Shown piece after piece: positions 24,811 through 36,578 of a stretch of 64,000 nt of DNA. Both the position numbers and the translations under genes were made by a program. The stretch comes from Micromonospora lutea (GTDB lineage: Bacteria > Actinomycetota > Actinomycetes > Mycobacteriales > Micromonosporaceae). Below the pieces are notes generated by a model. The model saw nothing but the letters and a program-made list of their open reading frames with translations. It ran no database searches and had not been told where the DNA came from. Each line of letters begins with the position of its first letter. Within the stretch, counting starts at the first letter, position 1. Location of the stretch: assembly GCF_016863535.1 (NCBI RefSeq), contig NZ_BOPB01000001.1, positions 271,550 through 335,549 on the forward strand. The letters are read 5' to 3'.

Positions 24811-24854
24811 GCCGAACCGGATGGTCGACCCCTGTTGCGACCATCCGGTTTGGC
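24811..24854 (+). terminator. Terminator of the mca operon
   Basis: GCCGAACCGGATGGTCG (24811-24827) pairs with CGACCATCCGGTTTGGC (24838-24854): a 17-bp stem with one G-U pair and a 10-nt loop, followed by TTAGCCTT. Strong intrinsic terminator shape. Confidence 0.82.
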
Positions 24855-24971
24855 TTAGCCTTCCGCCGGGGGGACCAGAAGTCCCCAAGCTGCGCGGGAG
24901 GGGGCGCCGATGACCACCGCAGTCAACTCCGCCCGCCGCGTGGCCTGTTTCAGGTCGGCGGGAGGGGGTCG

Positions 24972-27503
24972 GTGACCTCCGGCAGGGCCGGTCAACCGCT
25001 CGACCGGCCCGCAGGCCGTGGTACGCCGATCGGGCTGCGCCTGCTCACCGCTGCGCTCATGGGCACCGCGTTGGTCGCCGCAGTGGTGGGACTGAGCCTG
25101 CCGGCCGGATTGCCGGCCGACGACCCGCTCGGTGGGCCGGTTCGGTTCGGCCTCGCGATCGCCCTCTTCGCCCTCTCTCAGCTGGCCCGGCTCCGATTCC
25201 GCGCCGCGGCTGGCGTGGTCAGTGCCACCTGGGCCGAAGCTGCCCTGATCGTCTGCCTCTACCTGGTGCCACCCGGCTGGCTGCCGGGAGCCGCGCTGCT
25301 CGGCGTCACGCTCGCCTGGACGGCTCTCTCGGTGGTCGACGACGGCCGCACCACCTGGGACGTGGTCCGCGTGGCGGGCGCGCAGACCGCCGCCACCGCG
25401 CTGGCGGTGGCGATCACCACCGCCCTGGCGCAGCCGATGCTGGCCGCTCCGAATCCAACGCTCGCGCTCGCGGTGGCTGCCGGTGCCGCCGCCTACCTGC
25501 TGGCCAGTGTCTGGCTGGGCGCAATGATGCTGGCACTGCGGCACGGCATGCCGATCGGGCGTCCGTTGCTCGCCGCGCTGCGCGGCAAACTGCTGATGTT
25601 CGTCGGCAACGTGGTGATCGGCCTGCTGGTGGTGGTGCTGATCGAGATCGACCCACGGTGGCTGCTGGTGTTGCCCGCCCCGCTGTGGCTGTTGCAGCAG
25701 ACCTACCGGCAGCGACTGCGTGAGGACCGCGACCGGCGCATGTGGCGATCACTCGCCGAGGCCACGAACACCCTCAACCAACTCGACGAGCGGGGCGCGG
25801 CCACGGCGGGCGTCACCGGGGCGTTGGCGCTGTTCGAGGCGGAACTGGTCGACGTGGAGGTGATCCGCGGCGACGGACGGTGGCGCCGCTACCGGGGCGA
25901 CCCCGGCGGTCAGGTGGTCGACCGGGAGATCGCCCCGCCCGGCAATGACGAACCCGAACCGGTGGAACTGGTCCGCGACCTGGTGGTCGGCGACACCCGG
26001 GTCGGCCGCTTGCGGGTGCGATTCCCTGACACGGCACCACCCACCGGGCGGGAACGCGACGCCCACGCGGCCTTCGCCGACACCCTCGCCGGGGCTCTGC
26101 ACGATGCTGCCACCCACCGGGAACTGCGCCTGGTCACCGCCCGCTCCTCGTATGAGGCGGTGCACGACCCGCTGACCGGCCTGGCCAATCGGGCGGCGAT
26201 GCTCGGCAAGGGTGACCAGGCGTTGCGGAAGTTGGCCCATGACCATCCCGTCGCCCTGCTGCTGTTGGACATCGACCAGTTCAAGGAGGTCAACGACACC
26301 CTCGGGCACGCCGCAGGCGATCAGCTGCTGCGGTTGACCGCGAACCGGCTGGGTGCCGTGACCCGCTCCGGTGACCTGCTGGCCCGCCTCGGCGGCGACG
26401 AGTTCGCCCTGCTGCTGAGTTCGGTCCCGGTGGTCGGCGACCGCGCCGCACCCATGGCGTACGCGCTGCGTCAGGCCCGGGAGATCGCCGAGCGGCTGGC
26501 CGCGCCCACCGAGGTGGCCGGGGTGCGGATGTCCGTCGAGGTCTCCGTCGGGGTCGTGGTGGCTCCGGCCGGCACCGCCGATCTGACCGAACTGCTGCGT
26601 CGCGCCGACATCGCGATGTACCAGGCCAAGTCGGGTGGTGTCAGCGTGGCCGCGTACGACAGTTCCCGCGACGCGGCCAGCACCGACCAGCTGGCCCTGC
26701 TCGCTGAGCTGCGGGAGGCGTTGCTGGTCGACGACCAGTTGGTGCTCGTGTTGCAGCCGGCGGTGGACCTGGTCACCGGGGCGCCGACCGGTGTGGAGGC
26801 GTTGATCCGTTGGCGGCACCCTCGGCGGGGCTGGCTGGGGCCCGCCGATTTCATCCGGCCGGTGGAGAACAGCGAGCAACTCGGCGCCTTCACCCGCTAT
26901 GTGCTGGACAAGGCACTCGCGGTGGCCGCCGACTGGGCCCGGGACGGCCTCGACGTCCCCATCTCGGTCAACCTCTCCGCGCGTAGCCTGCTGGATCCGA
27001 GGTTGCCGGCGGAGATCGCCGAGGCGCTGCGCCGGCACCAGGTGCCGGCGGACCGGCTCGTCCTGGAGATCACCGAGACGGTGGTGATGAGCGAACTGGA
27101 GGTCATCGACCAGGTGCTCATCGCGTTGCGGTCAATGGGTGTGCAGTTGGCGGTGGACGACTTCGGTACCGGCTTCTCGTCGCTGGCGTTCCTCGCCCGG
27201 ATCACTGTGGACGAGCTGAAGGTGGATCGTTCCTTCGTCCTGCAGATGGCGGAGTCGCCGGAGGCGGCGGCCATCGTACGCAGCACCGTCGGGCTGGCTC
27301 ACCAGTTGGGCCTGCGGGTGGTGGCCGAGGGGGTGGAGACGGCCGCGCAGCGGTCCGCGCTGGTCGAGCTGGGCTGCACCGCCGCCCAGGGTTATCACTT
27401 CTTCAAGCCGATGCCCGCCGACAAGATCGCCGCCGTCCTCGGGTCGCTACGCGACAGCGCCCCCAGCAACGTCCTCCCCCTCCGCGCCGACGGCGCCTCC
27501 TGA
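24972..27503 (+). CDS. Membrane-bound bifunctional GGDEF/EAL protein (c-di-GMP turnover)
   Basis: 843 residues from GTG 24972 with GGAGGGGG just upstream. An N-terminal membrane region (about 18-235) has seven or more helices. A linker/GAF-like segment (about 255-390) follows, then the GGDEF domain (about 395-560) with an intact active site at residues 474-478 and an inhibitory-site RSGD five residues before it. The EAL domain (about 575-830) has E609-A-L, NLSARSL, EITETVV, DDFGTGFSS and AEGVE, all expected for an active phosphodiesterase. Both synthesis and degradation of c-di-GMP look possible. In actinomycetes c-di-GMP acts through BldD on development, and whiB, a known BldD target in Streptomyces, is elsewhere in this window. 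Confidence 0.92.
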   Translation: MTSGRAGQPLDRPAGRGTPIGLRLLTAALMGTALVAAVVGLSLPAGLPADDPLGGPVRFGLAIALFALSQLARLRFRAAAGVVSATWAEAALIVCLYLVPPGWLPGAALLGVTLAWTALSVVDDGRTTWDVVRVAGAQTAATALAVAITTALAQPMLAAPNPTLALAVAAGAAAYLLASVWLGAMMLALRHGMPIGRPLLAALRGKLLMFVGNVVIGLLVVVLIEIDPRWLLVLPAPLWLLQQTYRQRLREDRDRRMWRSLAEATNTLNQLDERGAATAGVTGALALFEAELVDVEVIRGDGRWRRYRGDPGGQVVDREIAPPGNDEPEPVELVRDLVVGDTRVGRLRVRFPDTAPPTGRERDAHAAFADTLAGALHDAATHRELRLVTARSSYEAVHDPLTGLANRAAMLGKGDQALRKLAHDHPVALLLLDIDQFKEVNDTLGHAAGDQLLRLTANRLGAVTRSGDLLARLGGDEFALLLSSVPVVGDRAAPMAYALRQAREIAERLAAPTEVAGVRMSVEVSVGVVVAPAGTADLTELLRRADIAMYQAKSGGVSVAAYDSSRDAASTDQLALLAELREALLVDDQLVLVLQPAVDLVTGAPTGVEALIRWRHPRRGWLGPADFIRPVENSEQLGAFTRYVLDKALAVAADWARDGLDVPISVNLSARSLLDPRLPAEIAEALRRHQVPADRLVLEITETVVMSELEVIDQVLIALRSMGVQLAVDDFGTGFSSLAFLARITVDELKVDRSFVLQMAESPEAAAIVRSTVGLAHQLGLRVVAEGVETAAQRSALVELGCTAAQGYHFFKPMPADKIAAVLGSLRDSAPSNVLPLRADGAS

Positions 27504-27521
27504 CCCGACCCGCACCGCGTC

Positions 27522-27576
27522 GATCAAGAAGTTCGGGAATGCGAGAGCGCTCCCGGAGGACGAAAACCTCTTGATC
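27522..27576. repeat. Inverted repeat family D, copy 1
   Basis: GATCAAGAAGTT (left) and AACCTCTTGATC (right) form a near-perfect 12-bp stem (one mismatch) around a loop of about 31 nt. The left arm begins 19 bases after the GGDEF/EAL stop. The reverse complement aligns with copy 2 at 53965-54022, sharing TTGATCAAGA-GTTT-CGTC. Confidence 0.75.
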
Positions 27577-27613
27577 AACACGGAGTGGGTGGTGGGGTGG
27601 TTATGGTCGACGG

Positions 27614-29653
<2,040 letters not shown>

Positions 29654-29704
29654 GCCGGATGCGCCGATCGGTGCCGGGACCGGCCCGGATAGGCTGACGC
29701 CGTT

Positions 29705-30892
29705 ATGGATTCCCGTACCGGTCTGCCCGTTGTCGGCATGGTGGGCGGCGGCCAACTGGCCCGGATGACCCACCAGGCTGCCATCTCCCTCGGCCAGTCG
29801 TTGCGTGTGCTCGCGCTCACCCCGGACGACGGTGCGGCCCTGGTCGCCGCCGACGTCCAGTACGGCGACCACACCGACCTCGCCGCGCTGCGCACCTTCG
29901 CCAAGGGTTGCGACGTGGTCACCTTCGACCACGAGCATGTCCCGACCGAGCACATCCGGGCCCTCACCGGCGAGGGGGTGAAGCTGTTCCCGCCCGCCGA
30001 CGCGCTGGTGCACGCTCAGGACAAGCAGGTGATGCGGGAGCGGCTCGGCGTGCTGGGCGCGCCGAACCCGCGCTGGCGACCGGTCACGTCTCCTGCCGAC
30101 CTGGTCGATTTCGGCGACGACGTCGGCTGGCCGGTGGTGCTGAAGGCCGCCCGGGGCGGGTACGACGGGCGAGGGGTCTGGCCGGCCACCGACCCGGCCT
30201 CGGCGACCGAGCTGGCGGAGACGCTGCTCGCCGGTGGCACGAAGCTGATCGTCGAGGAGCGGGTGGCGCTGCGCCGGGAACTGGCCGTGCAGGTGGCGCG
30301 CTCGCCGTTCGGGCAGGTCGCGGTCTATCCGGTGGTCGAGACGGTGCAACGCGACGGGATCTGCGTCGAGGTGCTGGCCCCGGCTCCCGACCTGGCGGAG
30401 GAACTGGCGGTCGCCGCGCAGCAGCTCGCCATCGACCTGGCCACCGCGCTCGGCGTGGTGGGCCTGCTGGCCGTGGAGCTGTTCGAGGTGGCCGATCCGG
30501 CGGCGCCGGGTGGCAGCCGGTTCGTGGTCAACGAATTGGCGATGCGTCCGCACAACTCGGGGCACTGGACCATCGAGGGTGCCCGGACGTCGCAGTTCGA
30601 GCAGCACCTGCGGGCGGTGTTGGACTACCCGATGGGCGACACCTCGTTGACCGCTCCGGTGGTGGTGATGGCGAACGTGCTGGGTGGACAGCCCGGCGGC
30701 ATGTCGGTCGACGAGCGGCTGCACCATCTCTTCGCCGCCGAGCCGACCGCCCGGGTCCACCTGTACGGCAAGCAGGTGCGCCCCGGCCGCAAGATCGGCC
30801 ACGTCACGGTGCTCGGCGACGATCTGAACGAGGTACGCGCCCGGGCTGCCCGGGCCGCCAGTTGGCTGCGGGACGGAACAGCGGAGGAATGA
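29705..30892 (+). CDS. purK: 5-(carboxyamino)imidazole ribonucleotide synthase
   Basis: 395 residues from ATG 29705. An ATP-grasp enzyme: N-terminal [20 protein letters not shown], central lysine segment [18 protein letters not shown], and C-terminal [19 protein letters not shown] with the metal-binding Glu and Asn. PurK adds bicarbonate to AIR using ATP, giving N5-CAIR for PurE in purine synthesis. Its stop overlaps the first possible purE ATG by three bases (ATGA), so the two are cotranscribed. Confidence 0.94.
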   Translation: MDSRTGLPVVGMVGGGQLARMTHQAAISLGQSLRVLALTPDDGAALVAADVQYGDHTDLAALRTFAKGCDVVTFDHEHVPTEHIRALTGEGVKLFPPADALVHAQDKQVMRERLGVLGAPNPRWRPVTSPADLVDFGDDVGWPVVLKAARGGYDGRGVWPATDPASATELAETLLAGGTKLIVEERVALRRELAVQVARSPFGQVAVYPVVETVQRDGICVEVLAPAPDLAEELAVAAQQLAIDLATALGVVGLLAVELFEVADPAAPGGSRFVVNELAMRPHNSGHWTIEGARTSQFEQHLRAVLDYPMGDTSLTAPVVVMANVLGGQPGGMSVDERLHHLFAAEPTARVHLYGKQVRPGRKIGHVTVLGDDLNEVRARAARAASWLRDGTAEE

Positions 30893-30897
30893 GCGGC

Positions 30898-31386
30898 GTG
30901 AGCACGGTCGGTGTGATCATGGGAAGCGACTCGGACTGGCCGACGATGAAGGCCGCCGCCGAGGTGCTCGCCGAGTTCGAGGTGCCGTACGAGGTCGAGG
31001 TGGTCTCGGCGCACCGCACTCCGGTCAAGATGATCGACTATGGTCGGGCTGCCGCCGGCCGTGGGCTCAAAGTGATCATTGCCGGGGCCGGCGGTGCCGC
31101 GGCGCTGCCCGGCATGGTCGCCTCGGTGACCCCGCTGCCGGTGATCGGCGTACCGGTGCCGCTGAAGCATCTCGACGGCATCGACTCGCTGCTGTCCATC
31201 GTGCAGATGCCGGCCGGTGTGCCGGTGGCGACCGTGTCGATCGGCAATGCCCGCAACGCCGGTCTGCTCGCCGTCCGCATTCTCGCCGCCGCTGACCGCG
31301 CGTTGCTCGACCGGATGTCGGCGTACCAGGCCGACCTGGAGCAGTTGGTTGCCGAAAAGGACGCCGCACTCCGCGCCTCCCTGTAA
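30898..31386 (+). CDS. purE: 5-(carboxyamino)imidazole ribonucleotide mutase
   Basis: 162 residues from GTG 30898, which has GGAGGA 10 bases upstream; ATG 30889 is in frame but only one base from the same GGAGGA, and gives 165 residues. Class I PurE motifs: [26 protein letters not shown] (catalytic His), [33 protein letters not shown] and [10 protein letters not shown]. It converts N5-CAIR to CAIR after PurK. The last codon and stop (CTG TAA) are the first bases of repeat B copy 3. It is convergent with the giant membrane protein gene. Confidence 0.94.
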   Translation: MSTVGVIMGSDSDWPTMKAAAEVLAEFEVPYEVEVVSAHRTPVKMIDYGRAAAGRGLKVIIAGAGGAAALPGMVASVTPLPVIGVPVPLKHLDGIDSLLSIVQMPAGVPVATVSIGNARNAGLLAVRILAAADRALLDRMSAYQADLEQLVAEKDAALRASL

Positions 31387-31438
31387 GGAAGGGCACCTTG
31401 TTAACGCCTGGTGTATAGGAAGGGGCCCTTCCTAACGA
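31382..31438 (+). repeat. Repeat family B, copy 3 (57-nt module)
   Basis: Starts TGTAAGGAAGGGCACC, continues TTGTTAACGCCTGGTGTATA and ends CCCTTCCTAACGA; same length and order as copies 1 and 2. It contains AGGAAGGG-G-CCCTTCCT, a tight hairpin. It supplies the purE stop codon and fills the gap to the convergent gene ending at 31447. Confidence 0.93.
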
Positions 31439-31446
31439 GCAGCGGT

Positions 31447-34400
31447 TCAGCGCATGCCGCGCAGGGCGGTCTGCAGGCGTTCCTGGGCGCGGCGGCGGCG
31501 TTCGTTGCTGGCGCCGAGGATCAGCAGCAGGAAGCCGAGCGGGATCAGCGCGAGCCACGGTCCGAGGCTGAACAGCGCGTGCACGGCCGTGATGGCGGTG
31601 ACCACCGCACCGACGATGACCGGTGCCTGCTGTTGGGTCATCGAACCGAAGACCAGCACGGCGACCGCGCCGAGCAGCAGCAGCACCTGACGCATCGTGC
31701 TCGAATCCGTGGCCAGGACGATCGCCAGGGTCGGTACGAAGGCGGCGAGCAGCGCTGGTCCGTACGCCACCCAGCTGCTCAGGTCGGTGCGCTGGCGTAG
31801 TTCCAGCACCCCGACCAACAGGGCCAGCGCGGCGAACGGCAGGGTGTAGGCCTCAGGCAGGGCCACCTCGGCGACCCGCATCAGGATCCACCAGGCGGTG
31901 ATCTCACAGAGCACCACCGCCCAGAACAGGACCCGTCGCTCCGCCGGCTGGCGGCCCGGCCGGGTCGCGGCGAGACCAAGGACCGCACCCCAGGCGGCGA
32001 GCAGCGCGGCGATGTGCCGCGGCGAGTCGAAGGCCAGCGCCAGCGCGATCAGTGCGGCGGCGTGTCCGCTCCACTCCACGGTCGCCGCCTCGCGACGTGC
32101 CTCGGGGCGACGCAGCCGGGGCAGGGTGGCGGAGAAGATCTGCAACGCCGCGCCGACCGCGAGCACCCCGAACGCCGACCAGACCGGGGCGAGTCCGGCC
32201 ACCAGGCCAGCGGTGAGAACGAACAGCTGCGCCATCAGTGAGGTGAACAGCCAACCGAGGAGACGGGCTCGGGAGGTGAGGCCGTAGAGGGCGGCCACCA
32301 ACCCGACCCCGACCGCCCCACCGAGGGTGAACAGGGTCAACTCCCGGGTGGCGAGGCTGCCGGCGAGACCGGCCCCACCCGCAGCGAGCCCGATCATGAA
32401 GACCAGGACCCGGGCCAGCCGCAACGAGCGGGCCGGCTCCACCAGGGCCGGTGGCGGCGTCAGCGCCAGACCCAGCATCGAGATGGTGAACACGGCCAGG
32501 GCCGACAAGGTGCTCGCCGGCCAGCCGCCGCCCAGCGCGATCGGGGCGATGAGCAGGGTGACGGCGGCACCGGGCAGGACCACCGGCACAGCCCGGGACC
32601 GGCGACCGCCACTGAACCCGGTGGCGGCCAGGGCCGCCGTCACGGTGAGCAGCAGCGCCGTCAGCACATGCGTCGGATTGGCCGCTGCCGATGGCGGATC
32701 GAGCAGGGCCGCCGGTGGTCCCTGCCAGACCCGACCGATGGTGCGGTGCGGGTCGACGAGAGCCGCGACCAGCGCTGGGGCGATGGAGACCAGGGCCAGG
32801 ACGGTCGGCAGGGCGGCGGCGGCCAGGGCACCGGCGGCCGGACTCACCCGCCACTGGCGGCGGTTGTCGTCGGGCAGCCGGCGCAGCGCCCCGTCGAGTA
32901 GTACGGTCCACCGGCGCACCGGTTGGGCTGCGCCGGCCGGTGGCTCGGTCGCCCCGCGTACCAGTTCGGCGAGTACCCCGAGCAGTGCCGCCGCCGCGGC
33001 GTAGACCCCGATGGGCAGGGCGATGGGTACGGCGGCGAGGGCGGTCACGCTCGCCCCGCCGACCACCCCGGCGCTGGCCCAGGGCAGGTACTGGGGAATC
33101 TGCCGGCGGACTGCGGCCACCGCGGCCAGACCGAGGCTGGACGCGGCCAGCCCGGCGGTGAGCACCACCTGAGGCGCGTGGCCGAATTCGACGGCGAGGG
33201 CGGCGGTGGCGCCCGGCAGCGCCAGCAGTGCCGCGCCCACGCCCGCGCCACCGATCTGCGCCAGGTGCGGCGGCATGCCCTCCGTCTCGATGTCCTCGAC
33301 GAGTGGCACCGCCATGTTGCGGGCCAGCGCGGCCACCACCGTGCCGATCAGCACGATGCTGCCCAGGGCCAGCGCCGTCGTCCACGGCCGCACCAGGCCG
33401 GCGCCGGCCGCGTGCAGCGCCACCACCCCGGCCACGGTGATCCGGGACAGCGCCGCCCTGGGATCGATGGTGGCGACCGCGGCCATCCCGAAGACGGTGG
33501 CGACCATGCCGCCGATCAGGACCGGCGACCACCAGGTGAGCTCGAACGCGGCGGGAGCGCCGATGGTGGCGAGCACGACCGCCACCCCAGCCACGTCGTA
33601 GCGCCAGGGTGGTGGCAATAGGATGCCCGCCGCGATCGCGAGCAGCACCAGGGCGATCGGACCCTGCCAGGTCGTACCGCCGGTCGGTGCGGCCGGCCAG
33701 CCGCTGAGGTCTCCGTTCCAGATCGGTCCGGGCGTGGCCAGCACGCCCACGCCACCGCGCACCGCCATCCAGCCGGCCAGCAGCCCGATCAGCACCCCAC
33801 CGGCGGTGAGGCCGAGCACCGGCCCGCGACGCCACTCCTCGGGCATCGCCCGCGCCGCCACGGCGACCACCAGGACCAGCGCGGCGGCGATGGCGAGTTG
33901 CCCGGCCGGTGCCAGTACCGTGCCGATCCGCAGCAGGGTGGCGACCAGCGCGACGGTCACCGCGGCGGCCGCCAGGTCGGAGCCGTCCAGGGCGAGATCG
34001 GAGCGGCGGCCGGTGTCGATGGAGGGGGCCAGGAAGAGCAGTACCGCGGCGACCAGCAGCAGCGCGGCGACCCAGGCGTCCGCCACGGTGGCGCCCGGTG
34101 AGCCGAACCCGGCCGCGGCGACCACCAATGCGCCCAGGCCGGTGCCCACCGACAGCGGTACCGGGATCTGACGTTGCGACACCTGCACGACGGCTGCGTA
34201 GCCGAGCGTGACACAGACGGCGAGGAAGCTGGCCGCGAGCACCGGCACGGTCGCCTCGCGCAGGCTCGCCGGGGTCGGCGTGGTGTCGACCGGCAGAGTG
34301 GCCGCGACGAAGGCGGCCACCGCTCCGGGCAGCGCGGCGGCGGCCCCTCCGGCAGCCCAGGCGGAGACGGTGTCCGCTGCGGCCGGGGCGAGCCGGATCC

Positions 34401-36378
34401 GCGGGGCGGCGGCGATCACCGCACCGGCCACGACGAAGGTGAGCAGCACGGCGGCGGTCAGCGCCGGCCGGGCGAGGGCCGCGCCGGCACCGGCGAGCCC
34501 GACCACGGCGGCGGCAACCGCGTGCGCCAGCGCGGCGCGGGGGGCACGCGCGGAGAGGCCGGCCGCCCCGATGCCGATCGCGGTCAGCACCATCGGCCAC
34601 GGCGCCAACGTCCAGGCCAGTCCGAAGGAGGCAGGTACGGCCAGTGCGGTGAGCGCCGCACCGGTCACCGCGAATTCCCGTCGGATCTCCGATGGCAGGG
34701 CCAGCACCGCAGCCACGGTCAGCAGGAAGGCGCTGGCGGCGAGCTGCCAGGCGGCTGGTCCCACGGCGGCGGCCAGTTCGGCCGGGTACCGGTCGAGGTC
34801 GGCGGCCCAGGCCGGCAGCGCCGCCTCGACCGGGGCGATCCCGGCGCGCAGCGCACTGCCGGCGACCACCACTCCGCTGACCGTCAACGCCACTGCGGAG
34901 GCCAACTGGGGGCCCCGTCGGGCAGACTCCGGTACCGCCCGGACCGCGAGACCGGTCACCGTGATGACCATCGCGATCAACAGCAGGGCGCGGCCGGGCA
35001 GCGCCACCGAGGCTATCCGTCCCAGGGCACCGATGACGGCGAGGGTGAACACGCCCGCGCCCAGGTCGGGCAGGGGTGGGCGACGGAGCACCAGCGTCCC
35101 GGCCAGGCAGACGGCGGCGGCGAGGAGGAGCACCAGCCCGGTGCCGGTCGCGCCCGGCACGGTGGTGGTTCGCAGCAGGGCGGTCACCGCGTACGCCAGG
35201 GCGATGGCGACCGCCACGCCGTGCAGCGCCCAGGTCAGTTCCCGCAGCCCCGGCACCGGTCGGGTCGGTGTCGCCCCCGCACCGCCAACGGTGAGGTCCA
35301 GCAGTTCGCCGCCCTCCTCCGGCGCCGCTTCCGGCCTACCGTCGGCTGGCCTCTCCTCGGCCGACCGCTGCCGGGGGGCACCCGATCGGCCGGGGTCGAC
35401 CGTGGCGTCGGTGAGCGGTTGCTCCACGGTGACCGGGGAACGGGCCAGCCACAGGTCGAGCAGCGCCACCAGGGTCAGCACCAGCGCCCAGCCCGCCGGG
35501 CCGGTGATCCGGTCGTACGCCAGCAGCGGCAGCACCGGCTGGGCGGCCAGCACGGTGGCGAACCGGGGCGCGCGCAACCTGGTCCACCCGGCATAGCCGA
35601 CCGAGACGGCGGCGGTGACCGCGAAGATCACCCCGGCGAAGACGGCACCGGAGGCACCACCGTTGCCGATCCGGTCCACCGCCCAGAGGGCGTACCCGGC
35701 GAGCGGTACCAGGAGCAGACCGACGGCGGCGATGGTCTCGGCGGTGGAGGTCAGTCCGCGGCGGACCAGTACCGGCGGAGCAAGCAGCATGAGCACGGTC
35801 GCGAGCAGCAGGATGCCGAGGCGTACCAACGCGTCCATGGAGCTGGTGGCGACCACGGCGAACACCACCGCGGCGACGCCGAGCAGCAGCGCACCGAGGC
35901 CGAGCGGGATGTTCTGGACCTCCCGTGAGGAGGCCTCCGGCGGGTGCTCAGGGTCGTCGGCGTCCAGCCAGACCGGCTCGGTCGGTGGCGGTGGCTCCTG
36001 GGCTCCGGTGGTGCCCTGTCGGGGTACCCGGGGCGGTGGGCCCGCACCGTCGCGGGGCGACGAGGCATCCTCGGCCGTCGGGCGGCGCGGCGGCCGACGG
36101 CGTAGCACGCGGCGCGGACGGGTGGCCTGCCGAAGTCGTTCGTCACCCTGACTGCCGGCGTGCGAGAGGATGTCCCGTTGGAAGAGCGCGGCCTGCATCT
36201 TCGCGGCGAGCTGCCGTTGTTCCCGGGCGATGGCGGCCTCGCGGGCCTTGATCTCTGCGATCGACCGGTCGATATCCGCTAGGTGCTCGGACCATTGTGG
36301 CTGGTGCGCACCGCAGTGCGGGCAGCGCACCGCCGGCTTGATCTCCCGGTCGCACGAAGGGCACTGAAAGCTCGCCAC
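31447..36378 (-). CDS. Giant zinc-ribbon/multi-TM protein (SCO7613 C-terminal-type)
   Basis: 1643 residues from GTG 36378, with GGAGGGG seven bases upstream. The N-terminus is a zinc ribbon (Cys6, Cys9, Cys19, Cys22 in QCPSCD and RCPHCG), then a charged coiled-coil-like stretch (about 30-70) and a disordered Arg/Pro-rich region to about 155. From about 160 to the end there are dozens of hydrophobic helices, interrupted by one polar loop at about 325-375. It resembles actinobacterial membrane proteins with an SCO7613-type C-terminal region; no function is known. No frameshift or stop interrupts it. The internal Ala/Val/Leu/Gly repeats suggest growth by duplication. It could be a scaffold or polymer transporter, but I would not name a substrate. 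Confidence 0.8.
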   Translation of the reverse strand: MASFQCPSCDREIKPAVRCPHCGAHQPQWSEHLADIDRSIAEIKAREAAIAREQRQLAAKMQAALFQRDILSHAGSQGDERLRQATRPRRVLRRRPPRRPTAEDASSPRDGAGPPPRVPRQGTTGAQEPPPPTEPVWLDADDPEHPPEASSREVQNIPLGLGALLLGVAAVVFAVVATSSMDALVRLGILLLATVLMLLAPPVLVRRGLTSTAETIAAVGLLLVPLAGYALWAVDRIGNGGASGAVFAGVIFAVTAAVSVGYAGWTRLRAPRFATVLAAQPVLPLLAYDRITGPAGWALVLTLVALLDLWLARSPVTVEQPLTDATVDPGRSGAPRQRSAEERPADGRPEAAPEEGGELLDLTVGGAGATPTRPVPGLRELTWALHGVAVAIALAYAVTALLRTTTVPGATGTGLVLLLAAAVCLAGTLVLRRPPLPDLGAGVFTLAVIGALGRIASVALPGRALLLIAMVITVTGLAVRAVPESARRGPQLASAVALTVSGVVVAGSALRAGIAPVEAALPAWAADLDRYPAELAAAVGPAAWQLAASAFLLTVAAVLALPSEIRREFAVTGAALTALAVPASFGLAWTLAPWPMVLTAIGIGAAGLSARAPRAALAHAVAAAVVGLAGAGAALARPALTAAVLLTFVVAGAVIAAAPRIRLAPAAADTVSAWAAGGAAAALPGAVAAFVAATLPVDTTPTPASLREATVPVLAASFLAVCVTLGYAAVVQVSQRQIPVPLSVGTGLGALVVAAAGFGSPGATVADAWVAALLLVAAVLLFLAPSIDTGRRSDLALDGSDLAAAAVTVALVATLLRIGTVLAPAGQLAIAAALVLVVAVAARAMPEEWRRGPVLGLTAGGVLIGLLAGWMAVRGGVGVLATPGPIWNGDLSGWPAAPTGGTTWQGPIALVLLAIAAGILLPPPWRYDVAGVAVVLATIGAPAAFELTWWSPVLIGGMVATVFGMAAVATIDPRAALSRITVAGVVALHAAGAGLVRPWTTALALGSIVLIGTVVAALARNMAVPLVEDIETEGMPPHLAQIGGAGVGAALLALPGATAALAVEFGHAPQVVLTAGLAASSLGLAAVAAVRRQIPQYLPWASAGVVGGASVTALAAVPIALPIGVYAAAAALLGVLAELVRGATEPPAGAAQPVRRWTVLLDGALRRLPDDNRRQWRVSPAAGALAAAALPTVLALVSIAPALVAALVDPHRTIGRVWQGPPAALLDPPSAAANPTHVLTALLLTVTAALAATGFSGGRRSRAVPVVLPGAAVTLLIAPIALGGGWPASTLSALAVFTISMLGLALTPPPALVEPARSLRLARVLVFMIGLAAGGAGLAGSLATRELTLFTLGGAVGVGLVAALYGLTSRARLLGWLFTSLMAQLFVLTAGLVAGLAPVWSAFGVLAVGAALQIFSATLPRLRRPEARREAATVEWSGHAAALIALALAFDSPRHIAALLAAWGAVLGLAATRPGRQPAERRVLFWAVVLCEITAWWILMRVAEVALPEAYTLPFAALALLVGVLELRQRTDLSSWVAYGPALLAAFVPTLAIVLATDSSTMRQVLLLLGAVAVLVFGSMTQQQAPVIVGAVVTAITAVHALFSLGPWLALIPLGFLLLILGASNERRRRAQERLQTALRGMR

Positions 36379-36515
36379 GACACCCCTCCACCCGCACTGT
36401 GGATTCCCACTGTCGCAGCATGCCCAAAGCGGGCCGGGAATTCGACAGTTGTCGGCGGGTCAAGCGCCAACATCACCAGACGACGCGATCAACGGCAACC
36501 CGCTCGGACCCCTGA

Positions 36516-36578
36516 GGGGCATGGCGCCGAAGCCGGCCGCGAACGGCGCCGCAAGAGCTCAGGGGCGCCCCATGCCCC
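36516..36578 (-). terminator. Hairpin overlapping the ugd stop
   Basis: GGGGCATGG (36516-36524) pairs with CCATGCCCC (36570-36578), enclosing a second pair GGCGCC/GGCGCC (36523-36550). The right arm is the end of the ugd coding sequence. Loop length makes it a weak terminator candidate. Confidence 0.35.
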
